Counted from the first letter of the stretch, positions 1 through 11,180 are shown. The stretch: 49,941 nucleotides of DNA from Candidatus Avacidaminococcus intestinavium (GCA_018714505.1 DVNI01000103.1:1-49941); one strand, 5' to 3'. The notes: generated by a model from the sequence alone, not told the origin. Program-made: numbers and translations.

Positions 1-1377
1 TTTGGAAAATAGTCCTAATGCCACTCGTACTGGCCGTTCACTACCATCTGATGGTTTATTAACAACCTGATTTTTTATAATCATCGCGCTAGAACCACCG
101 CCATCAAAATTCATCGCACTAATTGCGCCCAGCTTAATCATATAATCCGCTAACTCATTTAACGTAAGACCGCTGCTATAAACAGAGCGACCATCAACTA
201 CAACCAGTAAAATGCTGCCATCAGCTTTTACCCCAACAGCTGTACGTGGGGCTCGTCCTACTTTAATATCATTTGCAAAATTTTCCAGTTCTGCTAAAAC
301 TTTCTTGCGTCCTCCTTCAACTAACAGTGGTCCTGCTCCCACCAAAGAGTTTGTTTTTTCAAGACCCGTAACTGATAAATCGTGGGTAAGATAAACCCTA
401 TTACCTTTTTTTAATTTTTGCAAAAATTCAGCACCTGCACCATGACCAGATAGAACTTCACTACTTTCATCTAGCGTCATATTGCCAGTATTGCTTACTT
501 CAATAACCCTTCCGTCTTTAATACGCACTTCTATCCCATACTGATTAGTCGTTGTAGATGTACCAAAAAAACGATTATAAAGAATTAAATCATTATTAAT
601 ACGTTCTCGATTAACGCCAGTCAGTTGTTTTACATTACCTCCAGCTAAAACTTTGCCTTGGTAAGCAACTGGAGCTAAAATGCGCGTCTGTCCATTCTTA
701 TTAATAGCAAGTGCAGTTCTTGCTTGCATTTCAGCGCTAGCCCACACACCATCGATTTTTAAATTACCAATTACCCATTTCGTGCTATCAAAATAAGAAG
801 CATTAATCAAAGCTAGCGCCCCTGTATTAGCTGCGATAGCTGAAGGCTTCGCTTTATCAATCGTCGCAACTTTACCTAGAACTGGCCTTAATGCATAGTT
901 ACTAGCAGGCGTTGCCTCTACAACGTGTAGCCAAACTGGTCTCGTATCTTGGTAATCCCGCCAAGACAGATACGAAACACCTGGAGCAAGAATCGTACTT
1001 TGCTTTGCCAAAACAAAACGATAAAAATCAATAACTAAACGATCTGGTCCTTTCAGTAAGAACACCTTATAAGTCCCTGGTGCTTTCGCTAAATCAACAG
1101 TTAGCTCTGCACCTTTTTTCCCTTGTTTAATCAAAGTTACTTGCTTTATCCATTCACTTTTAGGTGTGAGCTGTACTTTTTTACTTGTTTTAGCGTCAAT
1201 AGTCACCTTGAGCTTGTCGCCAGCTAATTGCTCTGTATATTTCACTGGTTCATCAAGGTCAATGACAATCCTCGTCTTGTCTGGAGCCACTCCAGTACGT
1301 ACGCTTTTAATCACAGCAGCATCGACTGGTAAATAAAATAATAAAACAAAAATAATTGTTAAAAACTTTATACGCAT
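1..1377 (-). CDS. Secreted phosphodiester glycosidase (NAGPA/DUF2233 family), 3' end outside window
   Basis: The reading frame is open from the ATG at 1377 to base 1; no stop is reached, so the C-terminus lies outside, probably by only a few residues. A hydrophobic signal peptide (about residues 1-20, ending PVDAA) indicates export. Residues about 21-110 resemble an AMIN-type beta domain (SVRTGVAPDKTRIVIDL). The rest matches the phosphodiester glycosidase (NAGPA) domain: INASYF, RTALAINKNGQ, a second RTAVGVKADGS strand and the conserved NFDGGGSSAM near the end. Family members remove sugars from phosphodiester-linked glycans or act on cell-wall polymers; the substrate here is unknown. An AGGAGG at 1384-1389 sits six bases before the ATG. 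It follows mreB, suggesting an envelope role. Confident in family, not in substrate. Confidence 0.85.
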   Translation of the reverse strand, partial: MRIKFLTIIFVLLFYLPVDAAVIKSVRTGVAPDKTRIVIDLDEPVKYTEQLAGDKLKVTIDAKTSKKVQLTPKSEWIKQVTLIKQGKKGAELTVDLAKAPGTYKVFLLKGPDRLVIDFYRFVLAKQSTILAPGVSYLSWRDYQDTRPVWLHVVEATPASNYALRPVLGKVATIDKAKPSAIAANTGALALINASYFDSTKWVIGNLKIDGVWASAEMQARTALAINKNGQTRILAPVAYQGKVLAGGNVKQLTGVNRERINNDLILYNRFFGTSTTTNQYGIEVRIKDGRVIEVSNTGNMTLDESSEVLSGHGAGAEFLQKLKKGNRVYLTHDLSVTGLEKTNSLVGAGPLLVEGGRKKVLAELENFANDIKVGRAPRTAVGVKADGSILLVVVDGRSVYSSGLTLNELADYMIKLGAISAMNFDGGGSSAMIIKNQVVNKPSDGSERPVRVALGLFSK

Positions 1378-1402
1378 TTCAAACCTCCTACTAATGGCAA
1401 AA

Positions 1403-1420
1403 CACAGCCTCACGGCTGTG
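1403..1420 (-). terminator. Short hairpin after mreB
   Basis: On the minus strand CACAGCC-GTGA-GGCTGTG forms a 7-bp stem followed by TTTTG. It lies between mreB and the glycosidase gene. The U-tract is short, so it is a weak or partial terminator. Confidence 0.5.
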
Positions 1421-1435
1421 CCCCCTTAATTATTT

Positions 1436-2455
1436 CTATTTAGAATGAGTCATAATTACACTATCTTTTAGTTTGTCTAAAGAACTTAAAACTTTACCCG
1501 TACCGATGGCAACGCACTCAAGCGGATTATCAGCCACAAAAGTGGCAATTCCTGTTTCAGAATTAATTAATTCTGGCATACCATCAATCATAGCACTTCC
1601 CCCAGTTAAGACAATGCCTCGATCAATAATATCAGCGGAAAGCTCTGGTGGTGTTTTCTCAAGAATAGATCTAACGCAACCGACTAACATAGAAACTGGT
1701 TCTGCTAAAGCCGTATAAATTTCGTCTGACATTAAAGTTATTGTCGTAGGTAACCCGCTTACTAGATCTCGTCCACGCACATCAATAGTAGCCTGTCGAT
1801 TGCCTTTAAAAACAGTAGCGACTTTGATTTTGATTTCCTCAGCAGTCGGTTCCCCAATTAAAACATTATGTTTTTTCTTAACGAAACGAATAATCGCTTC
1901 ATCAAACTTATCGCCACCTACGCGCAAGGAATCACTAACCACAACGCCACCTAGGCTCATTACAGCAATATCGGTAGTGCCACCACCAATATCGACAACC
2001 ATGGCTCCTCTTGACTCACTAATCTCAAGTCCAGCTCCCATCGCTGCGGCGATAGGTTCTTCTACTAAGTATGTTTTAGACGCACCGGACTGTATTGCTG
2101 CTTCTAAAACTGCTCTTTTTTCTACCGTAGTCACACCGGACGGAATACAAATTACTACTTTTGGCTTAAAAAACATACTCTTACCAGCAACTTGCCTAAT
2201 CACATGCTCTAAGAGACTTTGCGTAATATCATAGTCGGCAATAACGCCTTCCCGCATCGGCCTAATCGCAACAATGTTCCCAGGAGTTCGACCCAACATC
2301 GTTTTAGCTTCATTGCCCATAGCTAAAATTCTATTTGTATTTTTATCAATGGCAACTACGGATGGTTCACGCAAGACAATACCTTTACCTTTTAAATACA
2401 CCATAATATTCGCGGTTCCCAAATCTATACCGATATCAGCCTTTTTAAATAACAT
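1436..2455 (-). CDS. mreB: Rod-shape-determining actin homologue MreB/Mbl
   Basis: A 339-residue bacterial actin that forms membrane-associated filaments and organises lateral cell-wall synthesis. The actin-fold nucleotide motifs are visible: phosphate-1 GIDLGTANI (residues 9-17), phosphate-2 DIGGGTTDI (155-163) and the adenosine motif VLTGGSAMIDG near 285. Length is normal for MreB/Mbl (330-345). The gene lies 30 bases after murA, an arrangement seen in many Firmicutes, where the murA-linked copy is usually Mbl; MreB and Mbl cannot be told apart from this window alone. The GGGAGA upstream is a modest ribosome site. It probably shares the murA transcript. No mreC or mreD follows. Confidence 0.93.
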   Translation of the reverse strand: MLFKKADIGIDLGTANIMVYLKGKGIVLREPSVVAIDKNTNRILAMGNEAKTMLGRTPGNIVAIRPMREGVIADYDITQSLLEHVIRQVAGKSMFFKPKVVICIPSGVTTVEKRAVLEAAIQSGASKTYLVEEPIAAAMGAGLEISESRGAMVVDIGGGTTDIAVMSLGGVVVSDSLRVGGDKFDEAIIRFVKKKHNVLIGEPTAEEIKIKVATVFKGNRQATIDVRGRDLVSGLPTTITLMSDEIYTALAEPVSMLVGCVRSILEKTPPELSADIIDRGIVLTGGSAMIDGMPELINSETGIATFVADNPLECVAIGTGKVLSSLDKLKDSVIMTHSK

Positions 2456-2485
2456 ACTATTCTGTTCTCCCTATATCCTTTTATA

Positions 2486-3745
2486 TTAAATATCACACCT
2501 TGATATTTCTGCTCCTAATGTACACAGTTTCTCTGTGATGTTTTCATAACCTCGATCAATATGATAAATATCACTAATCTCTGTCGTTCCTTCAGCAACT
2601 AGCCCTGCCAAAATCATTGCCGCTCCAGCTCTTAAATCAGTTGCTTTTACCTGACAGCCCATCAGTTTTTTTACGCCTTTGACCGTTGCACTACGACCTT
2701 CAGTATGAATATCAGCGCCCATACGAATTAATTCCTCGACATGCATAAAACGATTTTCAAAAACAGTTTCTGTCACTAGACTTTGACCATTCGCAATAGT
2801 CATCAAGGCCATTACCTGTGCCTGCATATCAGTTGGAAAACCCGGATAAGGCAAGGTTTTTATCGTGATTGGTTTTAACTTAGTAGGTCCAATAACTTGC
2901 ACACCACCTACATCTTCTTTGATTTCAGCTCCTGCTTCTTTGAGTTTGGCAATGAGTGGTTTTAAATGCTCACTTAAAACATTTTCCACACGTACATTGC
3001 CACCAGTCATCGCTGCAGCAACCATATAAGTGCCCGCTTCAATGCGATCTGGAATCACCGTATGTTCGGCACCATGCAACTTTTCTACCCCAGTAATCGT
3101 CACTACATTAGTACCAGCACCACGTACCTTAGCACCCATTACATTTAAATAATTAGCCAAATCAACAATTTCTGGTTCTTGAGCCGCATTTTCAATGGTT
3201 GTAACGCCCTGTGCCATACTAGCTGCCATCATTAGGTTTTCGGTCGCACCAACACTAGGAAAATCCAAATAAATCGTAGTTCCTACTAAACCATTGGGCG
3301 CTGAGGCTTCAATATAGCCATGACCAGTTTCAATCTTTACGCCTAAAGCTTCAAACCCTTTCAAGTGAATATCAATCGGTCTTGTACCAATTGCACAACC
3401 TCCTGGTTGTGAAATTCTAGCCCGTCCTTTTCGAGCTAGCAAAGAACCCATTACTAAAAAAGATGCTCTCATGCTACGCACCAATTCGTACGGAGCCTCG
3501 CAAGAAGTAATTTCTCGACTGTCGATGTTAAGAATTCCCGGTGTGCTTGCATCAATTTTTAAACCTAAACATTTTAATACTTCACAAATAGTACGCACAT
3601 CTTCCAATGCTGGTATTTCATCCAAGCGACTAGGTGTAGTCCCTAATATTGAAGCTGCAATGATAGGTAATACAGCATTTTTTGCACCGCTTACCTTAAC
3701 CGTACCAGCAAGAGCATTCCCGCCCTTGACAATCAGTTTTTCCAC
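2486..3745 (-). CDS. murA: UDP-N-acetylglucosamine 1-carboxyvinyltransferase MurA
   Basis: First committed enzyme of peptidoglycan synthesis: transfers enolpyruvyl from PEP to UDP-GlcNAc in the cytoplasm. The 419-residue length is standard. Substrate-binding Lys22-Asn23 (SGAKNAVLP) and the loop with catalytic Cys117 ([11 protein letters not shown]) are intact, so fosfomycin sensitivity at this enzyme would be expected from family knowledge. The start is a GTG at 3745-3743, preceded by a strong AGGAGGAG at five to eight bases. A 124-base leader with a long hairpin precedes it. Followed by mreB 30 bases on, so wall-precursor synthesis and the elongation cytoskeleton appear co-transcribed. Confidence 0.96.
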   Translation of the reverse strand: MEKLIVKGGNALAGTVKVSGAKNAVLPIIAASILGTTPSRLDEIPALEDVRTICEVLKCLGLKIDASTPGILNIDSREITSCEAPYELVRSMRASFLVMGSLLARKGRARISQPGGCAIGTRPIDIHLKGFEALGVKIETGHGYIEASAPNGLVGTTIYLDFPSVGATENLMMAASMAQGVTTIENAAQEPEIVDLANYLNVMGAKVRGAGTNVVTITGVEKLHGAEHTVIPDRIEAGTYMVAAAMTGGNVRVENVLSEHLKPLIAKLKEAGAEIKEDVGGVQVIGPTKLKPITIKTLPYPGFPTDMQAQVMALMTIANGQSLVTETVFENRFMHVEELIRMGADIHTEGRSATVKGVKKLMGCQVKATDLRAGAAMILAGLVAEGTTEISDIYHIDRGYENITEKLCTLGAEISRCDI

Positions 3746-3770
3746 AAAAGCTCCTCCTAAAAACTATTCT

Positions 3771-3804
3771 ATTTCTTGCTTGCCAGTAAAGGCAAACAAG
3801 AAAT
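3771..3804 (-). other. Stem-loop in murA leader
   Basis: Fourteen-base arms (3771-3784 and 3791-3804) pair across a six-base loop, with one G-U in the minus-strand RNA. It ends about 25 bases before the murA ribosome site and lacks a T-run, so it looks like an mRNA-stabilising or regulatory leader hairpin, not a terminator. Confidence 0.5.
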
Positions 3805-3875
3805 GTAGCAGTCATATTCAAATTTATTTAGCACTAGCATGTGTTTTGTTAAAATCATACATCCTAATATTATAT

Positions 3876-3905
3876 ATTTTATCACTTGCTCAGTATCTTT
3901 GGCAA
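3876..3905 (-). promoter_or_regulatory. Predicted promoter of murA-mreB
   Basis: Minus strand: TTGCCA (3905-3900), 18-base spacer, TAAAAT (3881-3876). It lies downstream of the terminator of the preceding small gene and upstream of the leader hairpin. Confidence 0.5.
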
Positions 3906-3927
3906 TGCCATGTTTAAACAGCTAAAA

Positions 3928-3958
3928 GGCCAATCATCATTTTTTTTGACAATTGGCC
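3928..3958 (-). terminator. Terminator after the 157-residue gene
   Basis: GGCCAAT arms at 3928-3934 and 3952-3958, with a further TCA/TGA pairing inside after a two-base mismatch; followed on the minus strand by TTTTAGC. It ends the transcript of the gene stopping at 3977. Confidence 0.65.
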
Positions 3959-3976
3959 CACTCTCATTCATCAAAT

Positions 3977-4450
3977 TCATTCATCAAACATTTTTAACTT
4001 ATTTGCCGCTTCTCTGCTAACACGCAGCTTATTAGCAATCTCTTCTTGTTGTTGCAGACGCTCCTGCTTTAGTTCTTCTAGTCTTTGTTTTTTTAGAGCT
4101 AGTCGCTCTTCCTGTATTTTTTCAATTTCTTCAAGTGCTAACTTATTTTTTTCTTGTTCTTCTTGTTGCAAAAGTTCCATCGCTTTTCTTTGTTCTGCAA
4201 TTGTTTTTTTATTCTGTTCTGTCTGCTTCCGCAATTCAGCATCCAGCTTTTGTCGAAAAGTTAACTTTTGCACTGACCCTCCAGTTTTTTTGTAAAGATA
4301 ATAAACAAGAGCACCGGGTGGAAAAACAAAAGATAAGATAACCCAAAAGTTACCATACTTAATCTTATTTTTTCTACTATCTTGATAGACCCAATACGCC
4401 AAACCAAGACAAATAATTGTTTTTAATATAATTGGCATTAAACCATCCAT
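3977..4450 (-). CDS. Unknown protein: membrane-anchored coiled coil
   Basis: Not recognised as a named family. The 157-residue product has two hydrophobic stretches at about residues 5-22 and 33-52, the second (FWVILSFVFPPGALVYYLY) resembling the N-terminal segment of small PLD-nuclease-like membrane proteins. From about residue 65 to the end it is an almost uninterrupted charged helix rich in K, E and Q, predicted coiled coil facing the cytoplasm. Start chosen at 4450 with AGGAGA nine bases upstream. It lies downstream of a separate 61-residue gene, with a strong inverted repeat between them, and before murA. It might be a scaffold or membrane tether; this is inference only. Confidence 0.7.
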   Translation of the reverse strand: MDGLMPIILKTIICLGLAYWVYQDSRKNKIKYGNFWVILSFVFPPGALVYYLYKKTGGSVQKLTFRQKLDAELRKQTEQNKKTIAEQRKAMELLQQEEQEKNKLALEEIEKIQEERLALKKQRLEELKQERLQQQEEIANKLRVSREAANKLKMFDE

Positions 4451-4485
4451 CTGCCTTCATCTCCTTGTTTATTCAGGCAAACCCA

Positions 4486-4531
4486 CTATTGCTATTAAAG
4501 CACGCCCTACGGCGTGCTTTAATAGCAATAG
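4486..4531. terminator. Very long perfect inverted repeat (21-bp stem)
   Basis: Arms 4486-4506 and 4511-4531 are perfectly complementary over 21 bases around the loop CTAC. It lies just after the stop of the 61-residue gene and 36 bases before the start of the 157-residue gene. There is no clean T-run on either side, so it may act as an imperfect terminator or an mRNA-processing hairpin. Confidence 0.6.
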
Positions 4532-4534
4532 TTG

Positions 4535-4720
4535 TTACTGCAAACGTGCACGATCGGCAAGAATATTATAATGTGTTTCTTTTTCCATGATTTCTTTTTT
4601 TATTGCTGCAATTTTATCTGGATCATCAGTTTTCTTTAACAACTCACGTAAATCTTTAACCTCTTGGCGTAATTGTGCCATTTTATTACCTGAAACGGAG
4701 CTCAAAATATCATTACTCAT
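4535..4720 (-). CDS. Unknown 61-residue alpha-helical protein
   Basis: Small cytoplasmic protein with no signal or membrane segment; residues about 13-61 (MAQLRQEVKDLRELLKK onward) form a charged, probably coiled-coil helix. A strong GGGGAGG ribosome site lies seven to eight bases before the ATG. It has its own promoter-like sequence (4757-4785) and a long hairpin directly after the stop, which supports a real, independently expressed gene despite its size. Function is not recognisable. Confidence 0.7.
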   Translation of the reverse strand: MSNDILSSVSGNKMAQLRQEVKDLRELLKKTDDPDKIAAIKKEIMEKETHYNILADRARLQ

Positions 4721-4756
4721 AATAAATCCTCCCCTTTGTGATAGATCTTTCTTTTC

Positions 4757-4785
4757 ATTATAAACAAATTGAAGAAATAATTCAA
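4757..4785 (-). promoter_or_regulatory. Predicted promoter of the 61-residue gene
   Basis: Minus strand: TTGAAT (4785-4780), 17-base spacer, TATAAT (4762-4757), directly downstream of the atp terminator. Confidence 0.6.
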
Positions 4786-4796
4786 TCCGTACAAAA

Positions 4797-4824
4797 AAAG
4801 CAGGGGTTTTTAAACCCCTGCTTT
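4797..4824 (-). terminator. Terminator of the atp operon
   Basis: Thirteen-base arms AAAGCAGGGGTTT / AAACCCCTGCTTT around a two-base centre, followed on the minus strand by a run of T. It starts five bases after the atpC stop. Confidence 0.9.
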
Positions 4825-4828
4825 CGTT

Positions 4829-5245
4829 TTAACCGCGTGCTAATTTGACTGTACGAATACGTCCTTTTGCTCTTTTCAAATTCTGTCCTATAATTTCTAA
4901 ATCAATCGTAGGTTCAGGATTTTCAATATGCCCTAAAGCTCTGGCTTCAGCAGCCTCTGCTCTAGCAAGATCAATATTCTCAGCCATTTCTGCCACTGCG
5001 CTTAATATAATAACTTTATTATTGCTAATCTCAACAAAACCACCGTCGATAAACAAATAATGTTCTTTGTTATCTTCACTGCGATATTTAAGCGGTGATT
5101 CAGCTAGCGTACCAATTAGTGGCGCATGATTAGGCAAAATGCCAATTGGACCCACTACGGTTTCTGCATAAACATAAGCTACATCATCACGTTTTAACAA
5201 TGATTTGTCGGGTGTCACAATTTCTAATTGCATCAGTTTAGCCAT
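4829..5245 (-). CDS. atpC: ATP synthase F1 epsilon subunit
   Basis: The central-stalk subunit that binds gamma and the c-ring and can inhibit hydrolysis. The 138 residues comprise the N-terminal beta sandwich (LEIVTPDKSLL, VGPIGILPNHAPLI near residues 31-45, FIDGGFVEISNNKVIIL) and the C-terminal two-helix hairpin (DLARAEAAEARA onward). Length and motifs are normal. It starts five bases after atpD, is last in the operon, and is followed at once by a strong terminator. Confidence 0.95.
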   Translation of the reverse strand: MAKLMQLEIVTPDKSLLKRDDVAYVYAETVVGPIGILPNHAPLIGTLAESPLKYRSEDNKEHYLFIDGGFVEISNNKVIILSAVAEMAENIDLARAEAAEARALGHIENPEPTIDLEIIGQNLKRAKGRIRTVKLARG

Positions 5246-5249
5246 GCAA

Positions 5250-7600
<2,351 letters not shown>

Positions 7601-7606
7601 CAGTCA

Positions 7607-9457
7607 TCACCTCGCTTCGCCGGTGATTACAAAGGTGCTTTTGAAATCAGCTATTGCATTCTTCAAAGCCTCTTCAGTTGTTTCAGTAATTTTCTTTTCT
7701 GTACGAATAGAGTCACCTAGTTCTGGAGCATTTGCAGCAAGATATGCTAGCAAGCCTTTTTCAAAACGAGTTACATCATGTACAGGAACATCATCAATAT
7801 AGCCCTTAGCTGCCGCATAGAGTGACATTACTTGTTTCTCTACCGGTAGTGGTGCATATTGACCTTGTTTCAAGATTTCTGTCATGCGAGCACCACGATC
7901 AAGTTGTGCTTTTGTCGCTTTATCAAGATCGGAACCAAATTGAGCAAAAGCTGCTAATTCACGGTATTGTGCCAAGTCTAGGCGCAAAGTACCAGCAACA
8001 GATTTCATTGCTTTAATTTGAGCGGAACCACCTACACGGGATACGGAAAGACCAACGTTAATCGCTGGACGAATACCAGAATAGAATAATTCACTTTCCA
8101 GATAAATTTGACCATCTGTAATGGAAATAACGTTTGTTGGGATATAACCACCAACGTCACCAGCCAATGTTTCAATAATCGGCAGAGCCGTAATTGAACC
8201 ACCGCCAGCTTCTGCATTACGTCTAGCTGCACGTTCAAGCAAACGAGAGTGTAAGTAGAATACGTCACCTGGATATGCTTCACGACCTGGTGGACGGCGA
8301 AGCAACAAGCTCATTGCACGATATGCAACAGCATGTTTCGACAAGTCATCATATACACAAAGAACGTCTTTTGCTTGATCCATAAAGAACTCACCAATAG
8401 TTACACCAGTATAAGGTGCTAAGTATTGAAGAGGAGCACTGTCTGCTGCTGTCGCTGCCACAATAATAGTGTAGCTAAGCGCACCGTGCTGTTCAAGCGT
8501 ACGAGCAATACGAGCTATCGTTGATGTTTTTTGTCCGATAGCAACATAAATACAAATAACGCCTAAACCTTTTTGATTTAAGATAGTGTCAATTGCAACT
8601 GCAGTTTTACCTGTACCACGGTCACCGATAATAAGTTCACGTTGTCCACGGCCAATTGGCACCAAAGCATCAATTGCTTTAATACCAGTTTGCAAAGGAA
8701 CATCTACTGATTGACGATCAGCGATGCCCGGAGCCGGAGCTTCAATGCAGCGCATTGCTTCATGTTTAATTTCACCTTTACCATCAAGAGGTTGTCCAAG
8801 AGAGTTAACAATACGTCCAAGCATTGCGTCACCAACTGGTACTTCCATGATACGACCGGTGCGGCGTACGACGTCGCCTTCTTTAATGAGTGTTTCTCCA
8901 CCCATCAAAACAATACCAACTTCGTCAGCCTTTAAGTTCTGTACCATGCCTCTAACGCCATTCGGAAGCTCGACTAATTCGCCCGCCATAACACCATGCA
9001 TACCACTTACGGTAGCAATACCATCGCCGACTTTTTCAATTATACCGACTTCTTCCAAATTAACGTCCATTTTGTAATCTTCAACTTTTTTAGTAAGGGC
9101 CTCGGCAATACCTGCCGGTTTCTCAAGAGATTGACCTGCAACTTCGACCTTTCCCATTTCTCCGCCAACTTTTTCTAGTTGACGTTTTGTGCTGGCATCA
9201 AATACTTTATCGCCAATCTTGACGATAATGCCGCCGATAATGGTGGGATCTACGCTTGCTTCTAACTCAACCTTTTTACCCAACTTTTCAGCGAGAATTA
9301 CGGAAACAGATTCATATTCAGATACAGCAAGATCTTTAGCAGTAGTAACTAGTACTGAAACGATTTCTTTATCAGCGATAAAGGTAAGCTCTTTAGGGTC
9401 AAACGTCATCGCCGACAAATTGTCGCTAATCAAAGAAAATTTTTCGTTTTTTTCCAT
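7607..9457 (-). CDS. atpA: ATP synthase alpha subunit with N-terminal delta-subunit C-terminal segment (fusion)
   Basis: This 616-residue protein is about 110 longer than an ordinary alpha subunit (about 503). From roughly residue 115 it is a normal alpha: [15 protein letters not shown], the beta-barrel motif [10 protein letters not shown], the P-loop GDRGTGKTA (278-286) and [11 protein letters not shown]. Residues about 30-97 match the C-terminal part of delta (AtpH): [41 protein letters not shown]. The frame is continuous from a single ATG at 9457 with a GGAGGTGAT ribosome site. No separate atpH exists between atpF and this gene, and the six-helix N-terminal delta domain is not encoded here. 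Normally delta joins b to the tip of alpha; here the linkage would be covalent. The alpha part is certain; the delta match is by motif. Confidence 0.93.
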   Translation of the reverse strand: MEKNEKFSLISDNLSAMTFDPKELTFIADKEIVSVLVTTAKDLAVSEYESVSVILAEKLGKKVELEASVDPTIIGGIIVKIGDKVFDASTKRQLEKVGGEMGKVEVAGQSLEKPAGIAEALTKKVEDYKMDVNLEEVGIIEKVGDGIATVSGMHGVMAGELVELPNGVRGMVQNLKADEVGIVLMGGETLIKEGDVVRRTGRIMEVPVGDAMLGRIVNSLGQPLDGKGEIKHEAMRCIEAPAPGIADRQSVDVPLQTGIKAIDALVPIGRGQRELIIGDRGTGKTAVAIDTILNQKGLGVICIYVAIGQKTSTIARIARTLEQHGALSYTIIVAATAADSAPLQYLAPYTGVTIGEFFMDQAKDVLCVYDDLSKHAVAYRAMSLLLRRPPGREAYPGDVFYLHSRLLERAARRNAEAGGGSITALPIIETLAGDVGGYIPTNVISITDGQIYLESELFYSGIRPAINVGLSVSRVGGSAQIKAMKSVAGTLRLDLAQYRELAAFAQFGSDLDKATKAQLDRGARMTEILKQGQYAPLPVEKQVMSLYAAAKGYIDDVPVHDVTRFEKGLLAYLAANAPELGDSIRTEKKITETTEEALKNAIADFKSTFVITGEAR

Positions 9458-9583
9458 ACTGTATCAATCACCTCCGCATTACCCCAAAGCTTTAAAACTT
9501 CAGGTATATTTGTAAAACAAAAATCAACATAAATAACTATAAATCACATATCCTGATACTTTACTGACTGAAACGCTGAAGAA

Positions 9584-10069
9584 TCAACGTTTATTCAAAA
9601 CATCATCAGCAATATCGGCAACCATCTTTTGATCTCCTGTAGAGTTCAATTTTTGGTTAACAATCTTCCCTGCTATCAAAGTGCTTAATTTGATAACTTC
9701 AGATCTGATATCCAACAGTGCCTGTTGTTTCTCCTGTTCAATACGTTCTTTTGCGTTAGCCATCATGGCTTCCTGTTCCACACGCGCCTGCTCTACAAGT
9801 TCATCATGAAGATTCTGCGCAATTTGATTAGCTTTATTAACAATGTCGGTCGCTTCTTGCCGTGCGCCGGCTAATTGCTCTGCATACTGCTGTTTCAAAG
9901 CTTCTGCATCCAATCTACTTTGCTCAGCGGAATCCAAATCGTTAATAATTTTATTACGACGGTCATCCATTGCTTGCAACAACGGTTTATATGCGAATTT
10001 CGCAAGTATAAACAAAAGAACTAAGAAATTCAGGATCTGCGCAATAAGTGTTGCATTAATATCTACCAA
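9584..10069 (-). CDS. atpF: ATP synthase Fo b subunit
   Basis: Peripheral-stalk subunit of 161 residues: one N-terminal membrane helix (about 8-26, LIAQILNFLVLLFILAKFAY) followed by a long charged helix that dimerises and reaches F1. Length is normal, so it is not a b-delta fusion of the mycobacterial kind. It is followed by 126 bases without any delta-like coding before the delta-alpha gene. Its C-terminus (VADIADDVLNK) would have to contact the fused delta segment. Confidence 0.95.
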   Translation of the reverse strand: MVDINATLIAQILNFLVLLFILAKFAYKPLLQAMDDRRNKIINDLDSAEQSRLDAEALKQQYAEQLAGARQEATDIVNKANQIAQNLHDELVEQARVEQEAMMANAKERIEQEKQQALLDIRSEVIKLSTLIAGKIVNQKLNSTGDQKMVADIADDVLNKR

Positions 10070-10114
10070 TTATAGCACTCTCCTTTTTCCCCTTTTCGAA
10101 TTCCTGCGAAATTA

Positions 10115-10366
10115 TTAAATGAAGGGATTAGCAAAGACAAGCACGATAGCGATAACAGCAGAAATAATAGGAATAGACTCAACAAGACCGATAGCAATAA
10201 GCATATTTACTTGGAAAGTAGAAGCTGCTTCTGGTTGACGAGCCATACATTCTAAAGCTTTAGTTGCAACAGCGGCATCACCTTTCGTAGCACCTAGAGA
10301 TGCACCTACTGCGATAATAGCAGAAGCAAATACTGAAGCGGTAACAATAATAGCGTTTTCTGTCAT
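10115..10366 (-). CDS. atpE: ATP synthase Fo c subunit (rotor ring)
   Basis: An 83-residue two-helix hairpin forming the ion-carrying ring. Start placed at the ATG at 10366 because AAAGGA lies about 11 bases upstream; an ATG at 10378 directly abuts that site. The loop ARQPEA (42-47) is conserved. The ion-binding carboxylate is Glu63, followed by Ser64 (LVESIP), and Asp30 sits at the position of Gln32 of Na+-type rings (KGDAAVATKALE). Glu-Ser is typical of Na+ rings, but the Pro28 and Gln32 equivalents are absent, so ion specificity is unresolved. Confidence 0.95.
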   Translation of the reverse strand: MTENAIIVTASVFASAIIAVGASLGATKGDAAVATKALECMARQPEAASTFQVNMLIAIGLVESIPIISAVIAIVLVFANPFI

Positions 10367-10450
10367 TTTAAAATTCATCCTTTCGACTTCGAAAATTTTT
10401 CAAATTATTTAAATTTTTAATTTGAACTAAAATAAATATGAAACTTCTTT

Positions 10451-11149
10451 TTAATGATGTGTTCTAAAGACCGGCGCAATAGCCGTCATCGTTAGCATTG
10501 TAAAAATAAAGGCCTGCAAAAATCCTACAATCAAGCTGAAACCAACCCATAAATCAGGAATTACCCACGGTGCCAGCATGTAAAGAACAATCAATAATAT
10601 CTCACCAGCCAAAATGTTACCAAAAAGACGCAAGGCCATCGTAAGTGGTTTTGATAATTCTTCCAAAATGTTTAGCGGTAAGAATAAGAATGATGGCTGA
10701 ATAAAATGTTTAAAATAGCCAAGTCCATTTTTCAATACACCAATGGTATAAACCGTAAGTGAAACAGTTATAGCCATTCCTAATGTGACATTAATGTCAT
10801 TGGTTGGTGACGTAAAATGAGCTCCCACTTGTGGTAAAAGGCCAATTTCATTACCGACAAATAAAAATAAAAACAAGGTAATAATGAACGGAGCCATTGT
10901 TCTGCGGCCTTCAATACCAATGTTGCTATCCATCAAACCATTTAACCAATCAATAAAGACTTCTACCACATTTTGTATACCAGAGGGAATGATTTTTGGA
11001 TTACGTGTCGCCGCGAAAACAATAATAGCAACAACTGCCATTGTGAGCCATGACATATACATGGTTTGCATGTTGATTACTACGCCATCAAATATTTCCG
11101 TTGCTCCATAATGAATTATTTCACCGCTGGATGCTTCAGCACTTCCCAT
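10451..11149 (-). CDS. atpB: ATP synthase Fo a subunit
   Basis: Stator membrane subunit of 232 residues with at least five hydrophobic helices. The essential arginine lies in ALRLFGNILAGE, facing the c-ring carboxylate; the final helix (FLQAFIFTMLTMTAIAPVF) has the conserved Gln. Normal for the family. It is preceded by atpI and followed by atpE. Confidence 0.96.
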   Translation of the reverse strand: MGSAEASSGEIIHYGATEIFDGVVINMQTMYMSWLTMAVVAIIVFAATRNPKIIPSGIQNVVEVFIDWLNGLMDSNIGIEGRRTMAPFIITLFLFLFVGNEIGLLPQVGAHFTSPTNDINVTLGMAITVSLTVYTIGVLKNGLGYFKHFIQPSFLFLPLNILEELSKPLTMALRLFGNILAGEILLIVLYMLAPWVIPDLWVGFSLIVGFLQAFIFTMLTMTAIAPVFRTHH

Positions 11150-11180
11150 TTAATTCACTCCTTTCCTCACGAACAAAGAT

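Noticed and set aside
1800-2234. Long plus-strand open frame opposite mreB
   Set aside because: Antisense shadow of a well-conserved gene; no ribosome site and no recognisable protein pattern. The same applies to the other open frames opposite atp, glyA, prfA, metG and holB genes.
8032-8283. Minus-strand alternative frame within atpA
   Set aside because: Overlaps the catalytic region of alpha in another frame, with no ribosome site.
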